Positions 1 to 5,187 of a stretch of 5,187 nt of DNA are shown in pieces (the stretch's first letter is position 1; each line of letters begins with the position of its first letter). The notes beneath the pieces were generated by a model, which saw only the letters and a list, made by a program, of their open reading frames with translations, did no database searches and had not been told where the DNA came from. A program made the position numbers and the translations under genes. This stretch comes from DATNNN01 sp035601815 (GTDB lineage: Bacteria; Pseudomonadota; Alphaproteobacteria; Rhizobiales; Xanthobacteraceae): the NCBI GenBank assembly GCA_035601815.1, contig DATNNN010000030.1, positions 1 through 5,187 on the forward strand, given 5' to 3'.

Positions 1-1538
1 TTGGGCAGATCGGTGAGCGCGTCGTGGTGCGCCATGTGGGCGATGCGTTCCTGCGCACGCTTTTGCTCGGTCACATCCTCGAGAAAGCCCAACACGTACT
101 GCGCCTCGCCGTCGGGGCCGGGAATCGCCAGTCTTTTCGACATGACAAGGCGCGCGCCGCGGCCGGGCGTCTGCAGAGTGTGCTCGTCCAGGCATACCTG
201 CTCGCCGGAGCTGAACAGCTCATTGTCCCTTGCGACGATGAAGTCCGCGTCTTTCTTGGGAAATAGATCGTGTGCGCTCTTGCCGATCATTTGGTCGCGC
301 GGCATGCCGAACAACTCCTCGCCTGCGCGATTGACCAGGACGTAGCGGTGCTCGCTCGCCTCCTTCACCACTAGCGCCGCCGGAACGTTCTCGATGACCG
401 TATCGAGGAAAGTGCGGGTGCGATCCAGCTCCTTTTCGGCCTTCCGCCGCTCGGTGATGTCCTCGTGCGTCGCTATCCAGCCGCCGCCAGGCAACGGCCG
501 GTTCACGGCGTAGATCGTACGGCCATCGGGTCCCTCGATCGCCCGCGCCCACGTCTTGCCTTCGGCGCGGGTGGCGCTGAGGTCGGCCGCATACTGTTGC
601 AGATCGCCGGCGAAAGTGCCGCTCGCCACCCGCAACGCCAAAAGCTCTTCCAGCGTGCGGCCGACCTTTATGCTTTCGGGCGCGAGGCCGTACATCTCGA
701 CGTAGCGATGATTCCACAGGGTCAGGCGCCCGGCCGGATCGAACATGCAGAGGCCCTGCACCATGTTGTTCAGGGCCGCATCGAGGCGGACGTTCTGTTC
801 GCGAATTTTGCTTTCGGTGTAGCGATCGGCAAATGCGGCGATCAGGCAAATTGCGAGTAGCGCCACGATCGCGCCCGCGACCGCGAGGCTAAGGGAACTC
901 GGAGACAGAGCGAGCGGCTCGATCACCCGCGTCGGGTCGGGAACAATACTCACGGCGCCCATGGCCGTGAAGTGATGCGACACGATTGCGAGCGTCAGCA
1001 GCAGCGCCGCCGCAAGCGTACCTCGCCAATTATCGCGGCGCACCGCCATCCATAATGCCGCCGTGCCAAAAAGGACGCCAAGCGCGATAGAAATCGCGAC
1101 CAAATCGAGAGCCCAGGTCACCTGACCGGGCAACTGCAAAGCCGACATCCCGAGGTAGTGCATCGACGCGACGCCGGCCCCGAGAATTCCGCCGCCGACC
1201 GCCGCGCTCCAAGGCTTCGGACCATTCACGGCGACATACAGGCCGCCGCTCGTCACCACGACCGCCGCGAGAAGCGACAGCGCCGTCAAGCCGATGCCGT
1301 AGGCGGTGGCAACGCCCGGGTCATAGGCGAGCATCGCGATGAAATGCGTCGCCCAAATTCCGCCACCGGTCGCAGCGCCGGCGGTGGCGATCCAGATGAG
1401 ACGGACGCGCCCCTGCGTCGCGCGGGCGCGACCGAAAAGACTCACCGCGGCGAAACTTGCCAGAAAGCAGACCGCCGCCGCGAGAGCGACAAGTCGCCAA
1501 TCGTGTTCAGTGTTGAGGCAAGTGAGAACTCGATACAT
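1..1538 (-). CDS. MHYT-PAS-PAS-GGDEF membrane sensor, probable cyclic-di-GMP enzyme (C-terminus beyond window)
   Basis: This is an inner-membrane signalling protein whose output is expected to be synthesis, and perhaps breakdown, of cyclic di-GMP. The visible 512 residues begin with seven hydrophobic segments (about residues 15-245) forming an MHYT sensor. Its three motif copies are seen as ATHFIAML (His65), SMHYLGMSAL (His127) and SHHFTAMGA (His188/His189). A first PAS domain follows at about 253-365, with the GLCMFDPAGRL signature and a closing DITERRKAEKEL. A second PAS lies at about 375-490 and closes with DVTEQKRAQERI. The chain leaves the window at AHHDALTDLP, the usual first line of a GGDEF domain; the catalytic loop and any EAL domain lie to the left. 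The ATG at 1538 directly precedes the first membrane segment. No good ribosome site is seen; GGAG sits 12 bases upstream. MHYT is proposed in the literature to bind copper or to sense diatomic gases; the ligand here is unknown. Confidence 0.93.
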   Translation of the reverse strand, partial: MYRVLTCLNTEHDWRLVALAAAVCFLASFAAVSLFGRARATQGRVRLIWIATAGAATGGGIWATHFIAMLAYDPGVATAYGIGLTALSLLAAVVVTSGGLYVAVNGPKPWSAAVGGGILGAGVASMHYLGMSALQLPGQVTWALDLVAISIALGVLFGTAALWMAVRRDNWRGTLAAALLLTLAIVSHHFTAMGAVSIVPDPTRVIEPLALSPSSLSLAVAGAIVALLAICLIAAFADRYTESKIREQNVRLDAALNNMVQGLCMFDPAGRLTLWNHRYVEMYGLAPESIKVGRTLEELLALRVASGTFAGDLQQYAADLSATRAEGKTWARAIEGPDGRTIYAVNRPLPGGGWIATHEDITERRKAEKELDRTRTFLDTVIENVPAALVVKEASEHRYVLVNRAGEELFGMPRDQMIGKSAHDLFPKKDADFIVARDNELFSSGEQVCLDEHTLQTPGRGARLVMSKRLAIPGPDGEAQYVLGFLEDVTEQKRAQERIAHMAHHDALTDLP

Positions 1539-1730
1539 GGCTCGCGGGCGCTCCGGGTGCCAAGAGCTAGCCCAACATCGCCCAGTTCCCGTTAATTGAG
1601 CCCGAAGAAATTGGCGTAAACCTCCCGTTAGCCAAAGCAATGAGGAGGATTAGCGGGGGCCGCGTCGGCGCTGCCGTTTTTTCAACGGAAATTTAGGCCT
1701 GCGGTCCGGCGGATGCCTTAGGGGTACGGT
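1539..1730. other. Intergenic region upstream of the MHYT gene
   Basis: About 190 bases separate the tRNA fragment from the MHYT start codon. This stretch should hold the promoter of the MHYT gene, but no convincing -35/-10 pair could be picked by eye. It contains two copies of an eight-base word (listed separately) and a weak 5-bp inverted repeat at 1674-1688. No coding sequence is supported here. Confidence 0.6.
1587..1630 (-). repeat. Two direct copies of an 8-base word upstream of the MHYT gene
   Basis: The word TCCCGTTA (plus strand; TAACGGGA on the minus strand) occurs at 1587-1594 and again at 1623-1630, 36 bases apart. Both copies lie 49-92 bases upstream of the MHYT start codon. The spacing is not an exact number of helical turns (about 3.4). 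They could be regulator half-sites or simple chance. Confidence 0.25.
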
Positions 1731-1777
1731 TGGTGGCGGAGGAGGGACTCGAACCCCCCGACACACGGATTATGATT
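1731..1777 (-). pseudogene. 3' half of a CAT-anticodon tRNA (elongator Met-like), probable attachment-site scar
   Basis: On the minus strand this reads as the distal half of a tRNA. The anticodon loop has T33, CAT (1774-1772) and two A bases; then come the 3' anticodon-stem strand TCCGT, a variable region, and a T arm with GGGGG pairing CCCTC around TTCGAGT. The acceptor strand CTCCGCC, discriminator A and CCA follow. Bases upstream of the loop fail to pair with the anticodon-stem strand (only two of five positions fit), and no D arm or 5' acceptor strand exists, so it cannot make a functional tRNA. The region between anticodon stem and T stem has one base more than the usual five, which also suggests decay. 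Homology starting in the anticodon loop and running to CCA is the classic footprint left at the far end of an element integrated into a tRNA gene. Isoleucine tRNA with a modified CAT anticodon is an alternative identity. Confidence 0.85.
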
Positions 1778-1783
1778 GAGAAG

Positions 1784-2164
1784 TCAGTTGAACATCACCA
1801 AGAAATTGTACATCGCCATGCCGCACACGCCCTGGAGGGTGGCGCCCTCCTTTTGCGCCGGCAGTTCGATGAGCGTTTCCCCCGTGCGCGGCAACATTGT
1901 CCGGTAACCGAGGCTTGGGATAGTCAGCGCGAGCGTACAATCAAAGGTCCCTAGCGTGTACACCTTGATCGTGGTCGGGAAGTTTGCTTTCGCCGCGGTT
2001 AGTCGCGGCATATAGGTTCCCTTGGCTAGAATTTCGACGATCTGCTTGCCATCCACGATGGTCACGTTCTTCGGGAGAGACGCAACCTCTCCCGCCTTAT
2101 CCTGGGCCAGACCCATTCCGGCCGTGCCGACCAGGATTACAGCTGTGAGTGCGAGTCGTCTCAT
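1784..2164 (-). CDS. Secreted cupredoxin-like copper protein without histidine
   Basis: This is a 126-residue exported protein. Residues 1-20 form a signal peptide (two Arg, hydrophobic core, cleavage expected after GLA before Gln21). The rest resembles the small cupredoxin domain (Cupredoxin_1 type) that accompanies HMA-DsbD_2 'TauE/SafE-like' proteins: a NFPTTIKVYTLGTFDCTLAL strand pair, the IPSLGY turn and a final QGVCGMAMYNF loop. The predicted mature chain has no His. Candidate metal ligands are Cys76, Cys114, Met116 and Met118, which points to Cu(I) binding in the periplasm rather than a blue type 1 site. The frame begins 11 bases after the ATPase-fusion stop codon and has its own GGAGG, so the two genes are almost surely co-transcribed. 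The stop codon is only six bases from the tRNA fragment, yet the C-terminus looks complete for the family. The domain assignment is from motif resemblance; the ligand set is inferred. Confidence 0.85.
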   Translation of the reverse strand: MRRLALTAVILVGTAGMGLAQDKAGEVASLPKNVTIVDGKQIVEILAKGTYMPRLTAAKANFPTTIKVYTLGTFDCTLALTIPSLGYRTMLPRTGETLIELPAQKEGATLQGVCGMAMYNFLVMFN

Positions 2165-2169
2165 TTGCG

Positions 2170-2174
2170 CCTCC
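2170..2174 (-). promoter_or_regulatory. Ribosome binding site of the cupredoxin gene
   Basis: A perfect GGAGG lies five bases upstream of the ATG at 2164 and one base after the TAG stop (2178-2176) of the upstream gene. This fixes the cupredoxin start and supports translation from a shared message. Confidence 0.8.
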
Positions 2175-2175
2175 G

Positions 2176-5100
2176 CTAGAAATTGAACACGGGCGGGATC
2201 AGCCCGATCATTACGAAGCTATTCGTGAGATTGAGCAGCGCGAAGAGGATGACCGTCAATCCCGCCGCCTTGAAAAAGATCGGCGCCTTGGCGTGGTCGC
2301 GAATGCCGAGAGATCCGAAACTCAAGAGCGCCAGCACCGGCAGGGTTCCTAGCGCAAAGACGAACATCGTCATTGCACCGGTCCAGAAGCTCGCGGTCGA
2401 GAGCGAGTAAATCTGCATCGCTTGCGTGAATCCGCATGGGAGGAAAAAGGTGATGACCCCAGCGAGCAGAGGCGTGAAGACATGATTGACCGTCTTGATC
2501 TCCACGAGATGATTGGCGATGAAGCGCGGCAGCGTCGGCTGCAGCCGCCTCGCCCACGGCGATATATCGAGCAGGTTGATGCCGAGAATTAGCATCACCA
2601 TGCCCACTGCGAAGGTCAGAACGAAGGTCTCGGCGCCCCCGAGCTGAAAGGCGGACCCCACCGCGCCGATGACCCCGCCAAGAAGGAAGAACGACACCAA
2701 CCTGCCCGCATGAAAGAGCACTTGCGGCCGAATCTGATCCCCGCCCTTCGCAAAACTTGTAGACATCGACAGGACCAATCCGCCGACCACCGCCATGCAG
2801 GTCGACACCGAGGCGACCAGTCCGATGGCGAAGGCGGTGCCGTAAGTGACCTTGTCGCTGGTAATCAGATTGACGATCCCGAGCTGCTGCAACAAGACGA
2901 ACAGTGCGATCACGCCCGCTGCAATCGGAACCGCGATCCGGAAGTCCGACCAGCGTACCGGTTCGGAACGCCGTTCGACCGAGAGGGCATATCCGTGCTT
3001 CTTCACCACCCCGGTCAGTTCCTCGGCGATTTGCTCATGGCTCTTTCCGCCGAAATTGCCGCGGACGCGGACGCGCCCGGTGGGATCGGCAGCGACGTGC
3101 TCGACGTGCGGGAGGTCGCGCAATTCGGCTTCTGTCAGCGTGGCGCAGGCATCGCAATGGAAGCCGCGGGCATAAAGCGTGATTGCTCCCGCTTGCGTCG
3201 GGGCGTCGGTTGCCTGCCGGGCGGGTGGGCCGAGCCTCATTGTTCGCAGGCGCAGCGAATTGGAGACGACTGCGACACTGGAAAAGGCCATGGCGAGGCC
3301 GGCGAAGACGGGATTAAGCAGCCAGCCGAAGAACGGGAAAAGTGCCCCGGCCGCCAGCGGGATGCCGACCAGATTGAAGATGAAGGCCCAGAACAGATTC
3401 TGCTTGATCCCGCGCATGGTGAGCTTGGAGAGGCGGATCGCCTTGGCCAGCTTTGAAATGTCGCCCCGAAGCAGCGTGATTCCGGCCGCCTCGATGGCGA
3501 CGTCGGTACCGGTGGCCATGGCAATGCCGACATCGGCTTGGGCCAGCGCCGGCGCGTCATTCACCCCGTCGCCAGCCATGGCGACGATCTCACCGCGCGC
3601 CTGCATCTCCTTGATCTTGGCGAGCTTGTCTTGCGGCAGCAGCTCCCCGATTGCCTCGTCGATGCCTACCTGATCCGCGATGTGTCGTGCCGTGTGCCGG
3701 TGGTCGCCCGTGAGCATCACGACCTTGATGCCAAGACGGTGCAGCTCAGTCACGGCGCTTCGTGCTTCAGGCTTGGGTGCGTCCGCCACAAGGGCCCTTC
3801 CCAGAAGCGCGCCCTGGGTTGCCAGCAGCACCGGGGTGGCCCCGCTCTTTGCCTCTTCCTCGATCGCCGTCTTATCGACGGACAGGCCAAGACTTTCCGC
3901 CAGTCTTACGCTTCCGGCGTGGTATTGAATTCCGCCGATCGTTCCTCTCAGCCCTTGGCCTTTGATGATCTCGAAATTCTCGACCCGCCGGAGAGCCAGT
4001 CCGCGAGAATTGGCATAGGCCACAATGGCGTGGGCAACCGGATGCTCGGAACGCGCTTCGAGCGACGCCAGCAGCGTGGCGAACTCTTCGTCGGAAAGCC
4101 CGCCCCGTGCCGCAAGCGCGGTGAGGACCGGCTTGCCGTGAGTAATGGTTCCGGTCTTGTCGACGACGACGGTCGTGACCTTGCAGAGCTTCTCAAGGGT
4201 CGCTGCGTCCTTGACGAGAATTCCCTCTTTCGCGCCCTTGCCGACGCCGACGATGATCGCGGTAGGCGTCGCAAGTCCCAGCGCGCAGGGGCACGCGATG
4301 ACCAAGATGCCGACGAACGAAACCAGCCCGTAAGAAAGCGCCTGGGCAAAGCCCAGATACTGCGCTCCGACGATTAGCCAGACGCCGAGAGTGAGAAACG
4401 CAAGCGCCACGACCGTGGGCACGAAAACAGCGGAAATTCTGTCGGCCAATCCCTGAATCGGCGCCTTGCTCGTTTGCGCTTCCTCCACCATTGCGATGAT
4501 GTGCGCGAGTAGCGTATCCGATCCGACCTTCGACGCTTCGAACGTGAACGCGCCGGAGGTATTGATCGTGCCGGCAACTACGGCATCGTCCGGGCGCTTT
4601 TCGACCGGGATCGGCTCGCCGGTTACCAGCGCCTCGTCGACGAACGAGGAACCTTCGATCACGACGCCGTCCACCGGGATTTTCGATCCTGGCTTCACGA
4701 CGATAACGTCGCCAACCACTACATCCTGAATCGGGACTTCGACTTCCTTGCCTTCGCGAACAACTACCGCGACCTTCACTTGCAGATTGAAAAGCTGTTC
4801 GATCGCATCCCCGGTCCTCAGCCGGGAACGGGCTTCCAAATATCTGCCTAGCGTGATGAACGCGATCAGCACGATGGTCACGTCGTAGTATTGATGCTCC
4901 ACATCAACGTACGGACGTAACGGGTCCGCCAGCGCGCCGACGATCACGCTGTATAGAAACGCCGTCCCCGTGCCGACGCCAATTAGAGAATCCATGCTCG
5001 CTCGGCCGCTGCGCAGGAAGCGATAGGCGCCGGCTAGATACGGCTTACCGGCAACGAAGAGCGTGTAGGTGGCAAAAATCGGTAGGAGATGATGGAAGAA

Positions 5101-5187
5101 GTTCTTCCAGGTTTCCGGTGCCACCCGCGCGACACCGAAGTACGCAAGGATGTCCCATCCCATCACGAAGATACTGAAGACGGCGAG
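2176..5187 (-). CDS. copA: Cu+-type P1B ATPase fused to HMA and DsbD_2/UreH-like membrane domain (N-terminus beyond window)
   Basis: The frame is open to the right edge, so at least 1003 residues are coded and the true start is outside. Residues below are numbered from a GTG at 5166 that is probably internal. The ATPase part should move Cu+ out of the cytoplasm using ATP. It shows the actuator TGE (182-184), the CPC transport motif (292-294), the phosphorylated Asp336 in DKTGT, His375-Pro376 of the nucleotide domain, and GDGVND (532-537). Helix 7 reads N590, F597, N598, P603 and helix 8 has M626 with S629-S630. This is the Cu+/Ag+ signature except that Phe replaces the usual Tyr at 597. Instead of ending near residue 641, the chain runs through a linker into an HMA domain (about 660-725, metal pair Cys671/Cys674 in GFHCDAC). 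It then enters a region of about seven membrane segments of the DsbD_2/UreH-like type (about 735-996), with STC (Cys790) and FLPCGFTQAMQ (Cys911). Both added domains normally form a separate protein. The secreted cupredoxin follows directly. The ATPase assignment is very secure; copper as substrate is likely, silver possible. Confidence 0.95.
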   Translation of the reverse strand, partial: LAVFSIFVMGWDILAYFGVARVAPETWKNFFHHLLPIFATYTLFVAGKPYLAGAYRFLRSGRASMDSLIGVGTGTAFLYSVIVGALADPLRPYVDVEHQYYDVTIVLIAFITLGRYLEARSRLRTGDAIEQLFNLQVKVAVVVREGKEVEVPIQDVVVGDVIVVKPGSKIPVDGVVIEGSSFVDEALVTGEPIPVEKRPDDAVVAGTINTSGAFTFEASKVGSDTLLAHIIAMVEEAQTSKAPIQGLADRISAVFVPTVVALAFLTLGVWLIVGAQYLGFAQALSYGLVSFVGILVIACPCALGLATPTAIIVGVGKGAKEGILVKDAATLEKLCKVTTVVVDKTGTITHGKPVLTALAARGGLSDEEFATLLASLEARSEHPVAHAIVAYANSRGLALRRVENFEIIKGQGLRGTIGGIQYHAGSVRLAESLGLSVDKTAIEEEAKSGATPVLLATQGALLGRALVADAPKPEARSAVTELHRLGIKVVMLTGDHRHTARHIADQVGIDEAIGELLPQDKLAKIKEMQARGEIVAMAGDGVNDAPALAQADVGIAMATGTDVAIEAAGITLLRGDISKLAKAIRLSKLTMRGIKQNLFWAFIFNLVGIPLAAGALFPFFGWLLNPVFAGLAMAFSSVAVVSNSLRLRTMRLGPPARQATDAPTQAGAITLYARGFHCDACATLTEAELRDLPHVEHVAADPTGRVRVRGNFGGKSHEQIAEELTGVVKKHGYALSVERRSEPVRWSDFRIAVPIAAGVIALFVLLQQLGIVNLITSDKVTYGTAFAIGLVASVSTCMAVVGGLVLSMSTSFAKGGDQIRPQVLFHAGRLVSFFLLGGVIGAVGSAFQLGGAETFVLTFAVGMVMLILGINLLDISPWARRLQPTLPRFIANHLVEIKTVNHVFTPLLAGVITFFLPCGFTQAMQIYSLSTASFWTGAMTMFVFALGTLPVLALLSFGSLGIRDHAKAPIFFKAAGLTVILFALLNLTNSFVMIGLIPPVFNF

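Noticed and set aside
220..849. 209-codon minus-strand open frame inside the MHYT gene
   Set aside because: It is out of frame with the PAS domains, and its Arg-rich, repeat-like composition is typical of a shifted GC-rich frame.
1158..1595. Plus-strand open frames opposite the MHYT membrane domain
   Set aside because: They are antisense to a clear seven-helix domain with three MHYT motifs and have no ribosome site or domain resemblance.
1674..1688. Inverted repeat CCGTT-TTTTC-AACGG as a terminator
   Set aside because: The stem is only five base pairs, the T run is in the loop rather than after the stem, and the site lies upstream of the MHYT gene rather than just after a gene.
1731..1800. 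Intact tRNA gene
   Set aside because: Only the half from the anticodon loop to CCA is present; the upstream bases are the end of the cupredoxin gene and do not form the 5' anticodon stem, D arm or acceptor strand.
2710..3456. Long plus-strand open frame opposite the fusion gene
   Set aside because: It lies wholly antisense to the strongly supported ATPase/HMA/DsbD_2 frame, its translation is rich in charged residues with no recognisable domain, and long antisense frames are usual in GC-rich genes.
3538..4377. 279-codon plus-strand open frame opposite the ATPase core
   Set aside because: It is antisense to the DKTGT, CPC and GDGVND region and shows no domain of its own.
5164..5166. GTG as the true start of the ATPase
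   Set aside because: The frame stays open for seven more codons to the window edge, the residues there (LAVFSIF) continue a membrane helix, and the first helix of a P1B ATPase would otherwise be cut in half.
1..5187. CRISPR array, insertion sequence or integrase gene
   Set aside because: No regularly spaced repeats, no transposase or recombinase motifs and no terminal inverted repeats were seen; if an integrase exists for the tRNA scar, it is outside the window.

Overview
The window looks like a high-GC proteobacterial chromosome, most likely an alphaproteobacterium of the Hyphomicrobiales type. This rests on the MHYT-PAS-PAS-GGDEF architecture common in that group, the tRNA sequence and the GC-rich coding style. 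It is an inference from family resemblance, not a database match. All real genes read on the minus strand, so the order of transcription is from right to left.

From the right edge, positions 5187-2176 hold one continuous, 5'-truncated reading frame. It begins as a copper-transporting P1B-type ATPase with all catalytic motifs, then continues without a stop into a heavy-metal-associated (HMA) domain and a DsbD_2/UreH-like polytopic membrane domain. These are normally separate proteins. Eleven bases downstream, with its own Shine-Dalgarno site, lies a small secreted cupredoxin-like protein (2164-1784) that has no histidine at all. It carries Cys and Met in the places where a metal site would be expected. 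Together the two genes look like a copper-handling unit: ATPase, cytoplasmic or membrane-linked HMA carrier, thiol-type membrane domain, and periplasmic Cu(I)-binding cupredoxin.

Just past the cupredoxin stop codon, positions 1777-1731 are the 3' half of a CAT-anticodon tRNA (elongator Met-like), from the anticodon loop to the encoded CCA. The 5' half is absent. This is the expected footprint of a tyrosine-recombinase attachment site. Its orientation puts the copper genes inside the integrated element and the region to the left in the original chromosome.

After a gap of about 190 bases, positions 1538-1 encode the N-terminal 512 residues of a membrane-bound cyclic-di-GMP signalling protein (MHYT, two PAS domains, start of GGDEF), cut by the left edge. 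The most interesting points are the ATPase-HMA-DsbD_2 fusion, with an ATGA start/stop relic exactly at its junction, the histidine-free cupredoxin, the Tyr-to-Phe change in the ATPase transport site, and the tRNA scar that suggests the whole unit was acquired.
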